Source: Erpobdella octoculata (taxonomy: Eukaryota; Annelida; Clitellata; Hirudinida; Erpobdellidae). Taken from it: 64,000 nucleotides of DNA. The DNA lies in the NCBI GenBank assembly GCA_963978895.1, contig OZ022238.1:22905784-22969783 (forward strand), in the 5' to 3' direction. Below, piece after piece: positions 44,440 through 56,689 of this stretch. How positions within the stretch are numbered: position 1 is the first letter of the stretch; each line of letters starts with the position of its first letter. The translations under genes were made by a program, and so were the position numbers. Under the pieces are notes generated by a model that was given only the letters and a program-made list of their open reading frames with translations, had not been told where the DNA came from and did not search any database.

Positions 44440-45597
44440 ACGAGAACTGTTTTGAAGGGTTGTTAAAACGGTAGCGCCGCGCTACCGCTATTGTAGCAGC
44501 GCTAATTTTTTACTACGTCTGTCTATGTTTGTCTTTCTGTCCAGATAAATCTGAAATCAAATTTTTGACCACATCGCAACTAACTTATGAACTGAAACCT
44601 TTAATATAGTTTTGTACTCGATGACAATGCAATATTCTACCAGGGGCATCATTTGGGGGGAGCAGGGTTGCCTCTCGAGGATTTAAAAAAAAGTTTTTCA
44701 TGTAAAATAAATAAAGACAAAGTTTCAAAAAATTGTTGAAAATGTACCTCAGACTGCCCATCCTACCTTTCGATTAATGGGGAGGAGCAGGGGGTGGTTG
44801 CCCCTTTTGGGGAAAAATTTATAAAATAAATAAAGACGAAGATTTAGAAAAGTGTTAAAAATTGTACCTCTGACTACCCTCCGGTCATCAGCTATTTTTG
44901 GTGGCAAAAGAGTATAGATTTTGACTTTTAGACAATTTTTGGAAACTATTATAAGGTCTTTTACCAAAATGTAAACAATTTATTTAGAAATTCTGCCATT
45001 CTCGTAGAAAACCGCCTCCCTCGTTTATCAGCTATTTTTGGAAACAAAAATGTAGACAATTTTTTATATAAAATAAATAAAGACAAAGCTTTAGAATGAT
45101 TTTGGAAACTACTCCCCTCCCAGGTTATCAGCTATTTAAAATCTTAAATCGACACAATACATTTAATATAGAAGCTGAAATGATTAAAAAATTGTTCCCA
45201 TCAAAAACTTAATAGTAGAAAATAATTTGACATCATAAAAAATACAATTTTTTTAAAACAATGTTTTCTTGAGCACTACAAAGTATAAGATAATTTTCCT
45301 ATAAGCCTGGCATGATTAGGAAGTTTTTTTTATTTTTCATGTTTGATATAAATTAGTGCGTTGTTTTTGTAACTGATACTAAAATAGCAAGTTCAGTTAA
45401 ACAGTGGTATCAATGTGTGGACCTATTATAAACTGAAGAAAAATTGAACAAAAGTAAATAACTCGTGGTATTAGCCAATGGTTAAAAATGTGAAATGCTT
45501 GTATCAACTAATAATCCAACTAATCTAAAAACTCATCTTCAAAATCATAAAAAAAAATTATGTGATTCATATGAAAAAAAAATTGAGTTAGTTTCTT
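44440..45597. other. Interspersed repeat fragments, no gene
   Basis: Starts with a near-palindrome GGTAGCGCCGCGCTACC at 44470-44486, then three diverged tandem-like copies of a segment with AATAAATAAAGACAAAG, TTTTGGAAACT and ATCAGCTATTTTTGG near 44700, 44830-44960 and 45030-45140. No coding signal. Confidence 0.55.
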
Positions 45598-45722
45598 TTT
45601 TTTTTATTTAAGACAGCACGGGCAAGCCCTTCGCCGAAAAATGAAATTCATTAAATAAAGACAATACAAACAAAAACAGTCCAAATTCTACCTATTCTAA
45701 GTTCTGAGCAAAACTGAAAACA

Positions 45723-48700
45723 TCAGCAATTAAAAACCAAATCGCCATAATAATTATCTTTCAAAGATTTAAACATAGAAATGTTTGTCGCTTCTACAAC
45801 TTTTCCCGGCAGACTGTTCCAGTCAGCCACGACTGTATTACTGAAGAAGAACTTTCTGCAGTCTTTATGTGATAACGTAGTGGTCAACTTGAAGTCGTGT
45901 CCCCTAGTTCTTACTTCTCTACAGAGTTTCACAGCAGGGCAATGCTCCTCCCGCAATCGACCAGACATCATATCATAGAGTAAGATTAGATCTGCCCGTC
46001 TCCTTCTATACACCAACGAATGCAGTTTCAGTTGCTTTAGTCTTTTTACGTAGCTCAGACCTTTACATGCCAAGTCCAGTCTTGTTGCTTTTCTTTGGAC
46101 TTTCTCTATTGCTTTTATTAAGCCTTGCCTATATGGATTCCAGACCGGGGTCGCATATTCCAACTGAGATCTAACCAGAAATTTATAAAGGCACACAAAT
46201 GCCCTCTCGGATAAATATTTGAAATTTCTTGCAATTACACCCAGCAAGCTGTTGGCTTTATTTACTCTTTTTTCAATGTGCTCCTTGAACTGCAGTCCCG
46301 CATCAATCACAACGCCAAGATCTGAGACACTATTTGTTATAGGTATTTCATGGCTCACTCCTGCTATATCCAACAGTTTGTAGGTTACCTCTTTTGTTTT
46401 TTTCTCCCCACTCTCAATAGACAACATTTATTCAAGTTAACACTCATTCTCCATCTACAAAACCATTCCATTGCTTTGTTAATGTTTGCTTGCAGTTTGG
46501 AAACATCGTCAGTGCCTTCAATAACCCGGTAAAGTTTTGTGTCATCACCGAATAGAAAAAAGTCCTCACATGCCATCTGTATATCATTAATATAGACAAT
46601 AAACAGTAAAGGCCCCAAAACACTTCCCTGAGGAACCCCGCTGGAAACCGGCATTAGCATTGAAGTATCATCGTTTAGTTTGACTTTAAAGGTTCTTCCT
46701 TTTAGATAGTTTTCGATCCATCTAAGCAGTTTTTTATGAACCCCATATTGCTCCAATTTATATAAAAGCCTGCTGTGTGAGATTTTATCCAAAGCCTTTT
46801 TCAGATCTGTGTAGAAGACATCAACAACCTTATTTAAATCAATAGCCTCTGTCAGTTTATCCAGAAACTTCAAGAGCGGCAAAGTCATAGATCTTGCAGG
46901 GAGAAAACCATACACAAAACACTTCCCTGAGGAACCCCGCTGAAAACCGGTATTAGCATTGATGTATCATCGTTTAGTTTGACTTTAAAGGTTCTTCCTT
47001 TTAGATAGTTTTCGATCCATCTAAGCAGTTTTTATGAACCCCATATTGCTCCAATTTATATAAAAGCTTGCTGTGTGAGATTTTATCGAAAGCCTTTTCC
47101 AGGTCTGTGTATAAGACATCAACAACCTTATTTAAATCAATAGCCTCTGTCAGTTTATCCAAAAACCTCAAGAGCTGCAAAGTCGTAGATCTTGCAGGGA
47201 GAAAACCATACTGACAACGAGTAAATAAATTGTTCTGCAAGAAGTAACTCATGATGTGGTCTTTAACAATCGACTCCAGAATTTTGCAACAGACAGAAGT
47301 CAAGGTAATTGGTCTATAATTCTCTACTTTACTTTTGCTACCCTTTTTATATATGGGGACCACGTCGCCTGTTCTCCAATCGTTGACTACTTCTCCAAAC
47401 TCTATGGACTTTTCGAACATGTAGCTTAGATATTCGAAAATTGATTCTCTGGTTTCCCACAAAACTCTCGGATGAATCCCATCCGGACCTGCAGATTTGC
47501 TTTTGTTTAATTCTTTCAGCTTTTTGTACACAACACAGGCATCTATTTTCAGTTCCTGCATGCCACCTACAGGTACACCTGGACAACAAAACTTTTCTCC
47601 AGAAAAATCCCCATCTGTAACATATACTGAAGAAAAATATTTTGCAAAAGCATTTGCTTTATCAATGTTTTCGTGCAAATCTCGACTGTCGGTGTCCAAA
47701 ACTCCAACTTTATCTCGAGTTCTAGTTTTTTTCCTCACATAGTTCCAGAAGTATTTTGGGTTATCACTGTAACTTTCTGCAATTCTGTCTTGAGACTCAA
47801 TGTTCAACTGTTTTGTGTCATTCTTTACTTTATCTCTAATTTTCCTAAACAACAAAAGTTTTTCAATTTCTCCATATTTATATATCCGCTTCCATAGGTG
47901 ATGTTTCAGTCGAATAAGCTTCAACAATTCAGATGAGATACGAAAACTTCGTTTATTCCCAGCACCCTTCGTAGGAACAAACATCGCAGTAAGATCATTC
48001 AATGTGTTGCGAAGAAACGTCCACTCTGATTCCAAAGAAAAGTTACCCTTCACCCTTGCAGACAACACCGGCCAGAAATTCGTTCAATCCTTGAAAATCA
48101 CCAAGATCGTAACATAACCTGCGCATTGCTCCACAAGTTAACATTTCTAAATCAACACTGAACCCGATAACTGAATGATCACTGCCACCCAGAGGTGAAA
48201 AATATTCGATATTTGCTATGTTCTCTTTAGAAGTTAAAATCAAATCCAAGATATGAGGTGTTTGTCCTTCTCTTGTTTTCGTAGGTTCTGATATATGTTT
48301 AATCTAAAATCTATCATCAATAAACTTTAGAAATCTGTTTTCAATTTTTTCTTTTGATCCCAAGCACATTCTTAACTCCCAATTGATATTAGGAAAATTG
48401 AAATCTCCCAAAACTAGATGATCACCTTTTAGTGCAGCAAACTCTTTCAATAAACAAACAAACTTATTATCATTATCATCAGAGCCGTTTGGGCTTCTAT
48501 AAACCGACAGAATGTTAAAAGCTTTACTTTCAATAATCAATTTTGCACACAACTTCTCTTCAAAAAGGGAAGTCATGCACACCTCCACAACTGCAACATT
48601 ATCTCTGAAGAACATCATTATACCTCTGTGGCCCACTTTAAAAAAACCTGAAGTTAGCACCTGATAACCATCCAAACCTAATTCAGACAACTGTTGAGAG

Positions 48701-48855
48701 ACTTTAAAATTTTTTGTTATAATTATTATATCTGGACTAGGACTAACAGACTCCAAGAATACCTGTAGCTCCATAAACTTATTACAAAGACAATCTGCAT
48801 TGGTGTAACAAACATAAATGCAGCTTCTTCTAGCTTTATGGCTTGAACTGCTCAT
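45723..48855 (-). pseudogene. CR1-like ORF2 (APE endonuclease and reverse transcriptase), broken
   Basis: From ATG 48855: endonuclease with YTNADCLCNKF, PDIIIITKNF (the usual catalytic Glu of ITE is Lys), LSVYRSPN and LVLGDFNFPN. An in-frame TAG near 48304 precedes the GGSDHSVI box. A frameshift near 48065 leads into the linker and RT: GPDGIHPRVLW, NYRPITLTSVCCKILESIV, YTDLEKAFDKISHSKLLYKL. A frameshift near 47033 and a partial tandem duplication follow. Then SSGVPQGSVLGPLLFIVYIN, the catalytic box FGDDTKLY (usual A is G), and the C-terminal SQLEYATPVWNPY and RRADLILLYDMMSG. Confidence 0.9.
46620..47217. repeat. 299 bp tandem duplication within CR1 ORF2
   Basis: The segment beginning ACTTCCCTGAGGAACCCCGC at 46622 recurs at 46921, and its far end AGGGAGAAAACCATAC recurs likewise. 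About 13 differences separate the copies (roughly 4 percent), more than expected for a fresh simple duplication. Confidence 0.9.
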
Positions 48856-48980
48856 TTTTATAAATTTTTCTTCCTGAAAGTTAAAACACTAAAACTTCCA
48901 GGTCTCCCTCTTATTCTGAATACCCAATTTTTTACATCATCTCTAAGGCCAACTTCATTCTTTTTATTCTCCAATAACTT

Positions 48981-49790
48981 TTAACACTCTACTCTATCCT
49001 CTTTTGCAAGATCCTGATTTAAAATTATCATTTTGAAATCTTCACTATTCCTCAGTCTAAAACTATTTTCAAGCACAATATTCTGTGTGCTTTGGTTCAC
49101 AAACTTGACTAGTAATGGTCTGTTTTTTCTGGCAGATTCCATTTTCCTTCCCAATCTAAAAACTTCCAAAATGTCATTATCCATCTCTTTGTCTGTAACT
49201 TCTCTTAATAATTTTAAAACTGTTTCCCTGTCCTTGACTTTTGAACCATCATCATCCTCAGGCATATTGTAAACCACAATATTATTTTGTCCTTTCAATC
49301 TTTCATTGTTTACATCAATTTTACTCACCACAGTCCTCTGTACCGCCTCAACATCTGTTTTCAGAACCTCCACATTTTCTTTAATCAGGCTTGACCACTC
49401 TTTTTTCATCAACTGATTTTCTTTGAACAAACTAGACCACTCCTTGGTTGCCCGTTGATTTTCCTTGAGTCCTTCCATTGAGTCCTTGCTGAGATTATCC
49501 AATTTTTTTCATAACCCCTGGAGATATCTTTTCTGGTCCTCTAAAGCTTCAGCTAATTTGTTGTTATTGGTCAGAATTTCTTTAACTGCTCGAAGGTTAT
49601 CTGCTATACCCATTAACTGGTATTCTTTCGGCTCATCTACTTTTTTTGCATCTATCAAACTCTTCATGCACTCCTCGTTCGTCTTTAAACAACCTTCACA
49701 TAAATGGAGCCCCAGCAATTCAGCAAGTGCCGTCCGTTCCTGTCCAACCTCTTTTCTACCTTTTGCCCCAGGCATTTTTACCGAAACCAA
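48981..49790 (-). pseudogene. CR1-like ORF1 (coiled coil plus RRM-like domain), one frameshift
   Basis: ATG at 49790 gives a basic start, CEGCLKTNEEC, and a helix-rich stretch to about 49509. The frame shifts near 49505 and continues with heptad-like KENQRATKEWSSLFKENQLM, then GQNNIVVYNMPEDDDGSKV, an RRM-like core shared by LINE ORF1 proteins, to RLGRKMESARKNRPLLVKFV. It would bind LINE RNA in the RNP. Stop at 48981. Confidence 0.8.
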
Positions 49791-49949
49791 CTTTTACGTT
49801 TGTTTACGAACCGTGCGAACAAAACTTTCAAAAATACTTTTTATAATCTATTATTTTATTAAGAAACAAAATTTTATGGACAAATAGAACAAACTATGAA
49901 ACTATAAAGAATTATTCGACGTAGCGACTCCAGAAAAAATGCATGCTCA

Positions 49950-50015
49950 AGAAAACTACGTGCTCGGACTAGGAATCGAACCCGGATATCCTAACCGGTG
50001 TTTAAACCATTAAAC
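49950..50015 (-). mobile_element. tRNA-like SINE or tRNA pseudogene, 3' part (B box)
   Basis: On - it reads a perfect B box GGGTTCGATTCC (about 49970-49981) preceded by CGGTTAGGATATCC. The A box TGGTTTAATGG is created across the hAT insertion: its right half lies beyond 51356. The T-arm pairing is imperfect and no acceptor stem could be drawn, so this is a tRNA-derived SINE or pseudogene, not a working tRNA. Confidence 0.65.
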
Positions 50016-51348
50016 CAGGGACGGGCAATTAACGGCCCGCGGGCCAAACCCAGCCGGCGACGGGATTTTTACTGGCCCGCAGATTGTTTCCGGTCGTACA
50101 TGATAATGTGGCCCGCGGTCACATTCTGCGGCAATCTCCCACTACTTGCTTATTACGTCGCAGTAATAGTGACTGTTAGTTTTTTTTGTTTTCTTTCTGT
50201 TTTTGGTTCTTCGATTCTTTTTTTTCGGTCAGAGTTAGATTTAGAATTTACAATAACATTTTTACCATGGATTTTGCCAAGAAACGGAAAGTTGACAGCG
50301 AGTGTCACGCATTTAATAAAGATTGGATGCCTAAGTACTTTTTCACAGAAGTCGGCAAGAAAGAAGTATGTTTGCTGTGCAATGAAGGTGTTGCCGTGTT
50401 GAAAGAGTACAACATTAGCCGACATTATGCCACGAAACAAGCAGGCTATGGCAGTACTTTATTAGCAGCGGAACGGCTAGCAAAAGCAACAGAACTAGAC
50501 AGAAAACTTGTAAAGCAGCAGAATGTATTTGGAAAAGCCAAATTAGCCCAGAAAGCTGCTACTCATCCCAGCTTTGTGGTCGCATACAACATTGCTAAGC
50601 ACAGCAAATTGTTCTGTGATGATGCATTTGTCAAAAAATGCATGCTCGATGTAGCTGATCAAGTCTGTCCAGAACAAAGAAAGAAGTTTGAAGAAGTTAG
50701 TTTGTCAAGAAAAACTGTGGCTCGCCGCATTGAAGCAATTGGTGGAGACCTTCATTTCAGCTGTTTTCCTTGGCATTGGATGAAAGCACTGACATCGATG
50801 ACACTGCATAGTTGCTCATCTTTGTACGAGGCATTTCAGAAAACTTTGAAATCACAGAAGAATTGCTTTCAATGGAATCAATGAAAAACACTACTACCGG
50901 GGAAGATATTTTTGAAAGTGTGTGGAAAATGATAGGCATACAATGCAATTACCATGGCAGAAAATGGCCAGTGTTACTACGGATGGTTGTCCATCTTTGA
51001 CAGGAGAGAAAGTTGGTCTACCGAAGAGACTGGGTGACCGTGTTGCAGATGTCGATTGCACCAGGAAGCTCATAATTCTACATTGAATAATACACCAGTA
51101 AGTGCCATGTTAAATTGTGCTTGACTTCAGCAGCTATTGAAGTACATTACGTTAAATTCATTAAATACAGTTTTTGGTCTCTATTCTTTAAACTTAAAGT
51201 TTAAAATTTTAAAGTTTACATTAAATACTTTTTATTTCTTGCATAGGTGAATAAATACGAAATTAAGGTATTGATTCAGTAATCCGGCCCGCCAAGGACT
51301 TCATTTTCCCATATCCGGCCCGTCGACTTAAGAAGTTGCCCACCCCTG
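50016..51348 (+). mobile_element. hAT (Charlie-like) DNA transposon, 1333 bp
   Basis: Ends CAGGGACGGGCAA...TTGCCCACCCCTG are inverted repeats of about 13 bp with two mismatches. The exact 8 bp duplication CATTAAAC is at 50008-50015 and 51349-51356. Subterminal GGCCCGCGGGCC and CGGCCCGTCGAC give local GC peaks. It holds a shortened transposase gene, so it cannot move itself. Confidence 0.94.
50268..51085 (+). pseudogene. hAT transposase fragment (BED finger, ZBED5/SCAND3-like)
   Basis: ATG at 50268 begins MDFAKKRKVDSECHAFNKDW, then KYFFTEVGKKEVCLLCNEGV and NISRHYATKQ, a BED zinc finger (C-x2-C...H-x3-5-H), then LSRKTVARRIEAIGGDL, typical of ZBED5/GTF2IRD2-like hAT proteins. The frame is lost near 50760; later frames still read EITEELLSMESMKNTTTGED and TTDGCPSLTGEKVGLPKR. 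The catalytic RNase-H half and dimerisation domain are deleted. Confidence 0.88.
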
Positions 51349-51356
51349 CATTAAAC

Positions 51357-51385
51357 CAACACCTCTCAGAAGACTTCGTTAATAA
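51357..51385 (-). mobile_element. tRNA-like SINE, 5' part separated by the hAT
   Basis: CAACACCTCTCAGAAGACTTCG continues the SINE after the hAT. With the flank before 50016 it completes the A box on -. Confidence 0.6.
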
Positions 51386-52239
51386 ATATTGAGTATTTTG
51401 TCGGTCTAAACTAAGCTAAATAATGACTAAACTAAACTAGAATAATTACAACAAAACTATATAATAACTAAACGAATAAAATTTTCGATAACTAGAACTA
51501 AATAACATATGAATGGTTCCAAATAAAACTAATAGAAACTAAAACTAAAATGATTTTCGTATCACTGCTACTATCAACAACCAAGAATGTATTAATTTAT
51601 CGCGCAGGTTCACCCATGTTTACGATATCTCAAAAATAACTAAAATGCTTGTTTTGTTGTTGTTTTAATATTTTTTCAGAGTTTCAATATCTCGTTTTGT
51701 GTCATAAAAAACTAGAAAAATGAACGAATGCTTTGATATGGAATTATTAAAAAAAAACTGCTAAAACATTTATAACAATTATTGACTTTAATTTGACAAA
51801 AATGACATCAAATTAACATAATAATTATAATTATAAAATGAAAATATTTTTATTTTATTGAAGTGAAGTGAAAGCTTGACGTCATTGATGGTTTCTTTTC
51901 TTCACAGATTACAAAGCTGTAATTAATTAATTGTTATTCTAAGAAAATATATAAAAGGTGTAAATTAATAATTACTAAAATTAGTAATGTTAATGTTCAT
52001 ACTAAACCGGATTCGGTTAATAAGTAATGCACATTTTGGTAAGTTTTATTAATATATGAAAGTAGTTATACTTGTATAATTGTACAACAGTGTGCAAAAT
52101 AATATAACTTAAAAACATATATTTGCAAATAAAGTGTAACATTTATTTTAAACATAATCACAGTTTCAAATTTTATTTGTTCAGTCTATTTTGGTGTTTC
52201 CTAATTTATTGTTTGAATATGTTAAGGAAAACAAGGATT
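51386..52239. other. AT-rich non-coding stretch
   Basis: 51410-51555 has degenerate ACTAAA/AACTAA words (a cryptic simple repeat). The rest holds nothing recognised. Confidence 0.45.
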
Positions 52240-52244
52240 TATTG

Positions 52245-52925
52245 TAACGGGGGTAAGTAGTAACAGCTTAATTACTCAGCCGTTTCAAATATTTTTTTTC
52301 GGTTTTGAACTCAAGTGCTCATTGCGCGGGAGGCTCCATGATCGGTTGTCAGCAGGAGTACTCTTTTTTGCCATAAAACCTAAAAAATACTAGTTCGTAA
52401 AATTTGATTTCATGATCATACGGTCTCTAATTTAAAAATGTTTTATCAATTTTATTATGCATTTATTAAGCTTCCGAATGATAGTACTTACATTGATGAT
52501 TGATTTTATTAATTAGTTTAGCTAACCTGAGTAAATGCTATGCGACGCATAAGATGACTGTTTCTGTTTAAGAAAACATTAAGCATTTACCTCATTAGTT
52601 TGTAAGAAATACGTTTTTATTTATTTGTTTGTTGATTTTATAATACAAGCCTTAAATAATGAAGCTTGTTGTTTTAATATGACGTTACTACTTGTCCCAC
52701 GCGAGATACAACTTGCCCCAAACACGGGGTAAGTTGTAACAAGCGACTCTCCACAAAAAGTATTATAAAAACAAATTAATTATGGATTCAAAAAAAATAG
52801 TGTGGGAATAAATTTTAAAATAACTGATTACTTATTTAAAAGCCTTTTTGAATTAAAGTACTCAATAGTTCAGTCAATCCATCAAAAAAAGGAGAAAATG
52901 TTATAACTAGCCCCGGTCTCCCCTA
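52245..52925. mobile_element. Possible non-autonomous DNA transposon with GGGGTAAGTTGTAAC-type ends
   Basis: Left GGGGGTAAGTAGTAACAGC and right GTTATAACTAGCCCCGGTCTCCCC are imperfect inverted repeats. ACTTGTCCCACGCGAGATAC and GGGGTAAGTTGTAACAAGCG lie in the middle near 52690-52745. No target duplication or coding region was identified. Confidence 0.4.
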
Positions 52926-53149
52926 CTTCTAATTTAAACTCAAACTCACCATCACAGAGAGTGCGTGGCAGTGTCAGTTGCTCGTCACAGAAGTTTACTG
53001 AACAAAATCAATATCAGAAGTTTACTGAACAAAATCAATATAAAATAATGTTTTATATTTAAATAAATTAGGCAATTCAATTAAAACAAACTAAGCATGC
53101 ATAATTAAAAAAACTACAAAGTCATAATCCAGGACCTGTCATACAGACC

Positions 53150-53480
53150 AGGGACGTAAATTGCGGAGGGGCAGGGGAAGCATTTGCCCCCCCCCCCCCT
53201 GATTTTCAAAATGTAAAATTTTTTACTTAGAGGTTACTATATATATTTTTAATTTTAACTTTACTTAACCTAGTAGACAATTTGCCCCCCTTTGTTTTTC
53301 AAAATTACATTGTTTTGTCACAGAGTTTAGTATATAAATTGTTAATTTTAACTTTACTTATTAACCTCGTGATGATTTAATGCGTATTGGATTTTTTAGC
53401 GTGTGTAAACCAGGTAATATACCCAAAAAATATCAATTGATATTTTGGTGGGGGGATTCATCTCTCCACCCTTTCCTGCT
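53150..53480. repeat. Interspersed repeat, copy 2 (homologous to 21637-22060)
   Basis: GGGACGTAAATTGCGGAGGG start, CATTTGCCCC, AACTTTACTTAACCTAG, and ACCAGGTAATATACCCAAAAAATATC end in the same order as copy 1, with deletions. Confidence 0.8.
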
Positions 53481-53489
53481 TGTACCTAC

Positions 53490-53943
<454 letters not shown>

Positions 53944-54014
53944 TTGAATTTGTTTATTATCAGAACCAAAAATATAAAAAACGTCTATAGAATCTAGTAA
54001 AAAAAAATTAATAA

Positions 54015-56319
54015 GTCTGAAAGTTATATTTTTGATGAAGAGGAGCTACATCAGGCTCCTCTATACTGACAGAGGCTGGAGGACTCGCGACTCCTAAGAG
54101 ATGCGATCCTTGAAAGCGTTTACTGTCGGGGCGCCAATTGTGTATTGCGTAAGCGCATTCCATGGAACGACAATCCGGTTTGTGAAGAACATGTATCGCT
54201 CTTCGCAACCTCTGACATACTGGCGCTCCAATTTGCAGTTGTGGCCACGCAGGTTGTATGCCGTGTGACCGGCTGCTCGAGTTTGCGAAACGAAAAAGCT
54301 GACGTCGTCAATATTGCGGACAATTTTGAACTGCTCGATCAGGTCACCTCTCGAACGGCGGTCTTGTAGCGTTGTGATTCCAAGCTGTTGCAAACGATGT
54401 TCATAAGGCTGATGTCTTAGTATTGCAATGATTTTTGTTGCCCGACGTTGGACCTGCTCAAGAAGGTTAATATCGCCTTTTTGATGAGGCGACCAAGATT
54501 AAACAGCAAATTCAAGATGTGGGCGGACGTAGGAGAGGTAAAGTGTACGCCACAGCATAAGGCTGCAGCTGCGGAAAACTTTTCTAAATCGGCTGAGCAT
54601 ATGATTGGCTGATGACGTTGCTTTTTCGACCTGTGCTCGGACCTTTAGATCATCTGAGACAAGAACACCAGGATCACGTTCAACTTTTGTGACTTCGAGT
54701 GGTCGCCGCGTGCCGTCAATATGTTTCATAGAGTATTGATGGGTTATTCTGCGTGAGCGCACGACATTGAACTGCATTAGCCGAGTGAATGACCACTCAA
54801 CTGCACGGTCAATGTCAGCCTGGAGAGATGAGATGTCGGAAGCTGACTTGATGATGCCGATGATTTTGCTGTCGTCCGCGTACATTTTAATTTGGTGTGT
54901 GATAGTGTCCGGTAAGTCGTTAATATATAACACAAAAAGTAGTGGACCAAGAACAGAGCCTTGAGGAACGGCACTGGTCACATTCTTCCACTCGGCCTCA
55001 CAGCCTTTAATCAAAACGCGCTGCTTCCTATCTTTCAACCACGCTTCGATCCATGTGAGTAGCATACCACGAATGCCGTAAGCTTTTAGTTTATGCAGTA
55101 GGCGTTTGTGAGGTACTCTGTCAAATGCTTTGGCAAAATCTGTATATACTACGTCAGCCACATAGCCGCAATGAACAGCCTCGGTGAGTATGTCGCGAGT
55201 TTCAAGTAGATTTGTTAAGCAGCTTTTTTTCTTGAGAAAACCTTGTTGATGTTTGCTGATTAATCCGTTGACGACGCAGTGCTGCATGATGTGTTCATGT
55301 AGAATGCCCTTCAATATTTTACAGGGCACAGGAGTGAGATAGACAGGCCTGTAGTTAGATGGCTTGAGCTTGCTGCCTTTTTTGAAGTTATGGGAAACAT
55401 TTGATTTTTTCCATGTGTCCGGTATAACTCCGGACATGAAGGAGTGCTTGTAGATGAGAGCCAATGGTGTGGCAAAGGCAGCTGCGCAATTGCTGAGAAC
55501 GCATGAGTGCAAACCGTCAAGACCCATCGATTTAGTTTTGTCTAAGCTGTGGAGTCTTTTTTGAAGAATTGCTGTAGAAAAACAACTTTCATTTACATCA
55601 CAGATTGGTTTGGTGCGATCTGTAAAAACATGCATGTAACCCTCAGGTTCGATGACAAAAACAGATTGAAAATAGTCATTGAGTCTGGAACAGATTTTTT
55701 CACGGTCCGCAGTTATGGTGCCGTCGGCTGTCTGGATAGAGTTGGTGTGGTCTTTTACATACTGCTTGCTACGGACATGTGAATGAAGAAGTTTTGGATT
55801 GGATTTGGAACGCTGACTAGTTGTTCCTCATACGTGAGAATTGCCAACTTGACTGTTTTAGCTACACGCTTGCATGCCTCTCGATGAGATTCTCGTAGAA
55901 TAACTGCAGAGTCGCGCCCCAATGCGATGTATTTAGCCCAGACCTGGCGCTTGACTCTGGCTGCTTTTAAAACTTCGGGTGTTACCCAAGGTTCTTTTTC
56001 TGGAGAAATGGAGTTGTTGTAGATGGGATGTGTAGTGCAACGCTTCGTTGTATCGGTCGATAAGAAGCTGATAAGTGTCAGGTACTGAAAGGCCGTCAAA
56101 TAAGTTTTCCCAGTCGGTGTTTGAAATACAAGATGACAGCGCATTGTAGTCAGCTTTTCTCCATATGGAACGTTTGTGCGACGGAGAAACACGTGAATTG
56201 TTCAGACCGGCCACAGGGAACCAAGGTTATAACGCAGTGGGATTGGCCCATGGGCGTGTATCCAAGTGAGTCAGCTTCAAGCAACTCGATAGCTCGGTTG
56301 GGGTCGTTGGTAATAATGT
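54015..56319 (-). mobile_element. CR1-like LINE, 5'-truncated, third copy
   Basis: 3' end near 54015, RT at 54499-55635, and linker region to about 56319, where it meets a (TA)n tract. The endonuclease is missing. It is GC-richer than the flanks and differs from the copies at 7078 and 45598 in sequence, so it is a separate family. Confidence 0.88.
54095..56310 (-). pseudogene. CR1-like ORF2 fragment (RT), broken
   Basis: From upstream: WRKADYNALSSCISNTDWEN linker, a frame change near 55940, TKPICDVNESCF, GLDGLHSCVLSN, NYRPVYLTPVPCKILKGIL, YTDFAKAFDRVPHKRLLHKL, SAVPQGSVLGPLLFVLYIND, catalytic MYADDSKIIG, and YVRPHLEFAV with a stop TAA at 54499. The same frame resumes as WSPHQKGDINLLEQVQRRAT to a frame ending at 54094. 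Catalytic residues are intact, but stops and shifts disable it. Confidence 0.87.
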
Positions 56320-56321
56320 AT

Positions 56322-56425
56322 TATATATATATATATATATATATATCTTTGCTAGATAAGTTCATTTTCCTTTTAATGTATATAACATATGCAACTTGAA
56401 CGAATAACATAAAAACCGGTTCAGC
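56322..56425. mobile_element. (TA)n plus right end of the TCTCGTGTCATAG-type element
   Basis: TA units to 56346, then CTTTGCTAGATAAGTTCATT, ATGTATATAACATA.GCAACTTGAA and CGGTTCAGC. These match 62803-62885 in the element at 62 kb. Confidence 0.75.
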
Positions 56426-56504
56426 TATATGAGATTATGTAATTTTCACATAAGCTTGAGAAGCAATCGGAGAAGGTTTTGTGAAACATTTTTAAATCGG
56501 TCAC

Positions 56505-56680
56505 AAAATGAGCGGAGCGAGAGAGCGAACGGAAACGATAACTGCAGTATGAGCGGGAACGAAAAAACAAGCGGGAACGGAAAAGCAAACGAAAGCGAAA
56601 GAACGACTGGGAATGGGAGGGCAAGCAGGAGTGGGAAGGCAACCGAGAGCGGGAAAATGACCTAGAGCGGGAGAGCCTAA
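56505..56680. repeat. GA-rich degenerate minisatellite, second tract
   Basis: Words GAGCGGGAACG, AGCGGGAACGG and GAGAGCGGGAAA, as at 35956-36330. Confidence 0.75.
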
Positions 56681-56689
56681 TGCCTAATT

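Larger units (their letters stand above)
45598..49830 (-). mobile_element. CR1-like LINE, nearly full length, with ORF1 and ORF2
   Basis: The 3' end at about 45598 has an AAATA/poly-A type tail. ORF2 spans 48855 to 45723, ORF1 49790 to 48981, and the 5' end is near 49830. The 4.2 kb length and presence of both ORFs distinguish it from the other LINE copies here. It is inactivated by frameshifts, a stop and a 299 bp internal duplication. Confidence 0.9.

Noticed and set aside
49950..50015. A functional tRNA gene
   Set aside because: The T stem does not pair well, no acceptor stem is visible, and the A box is split by a hAT element.
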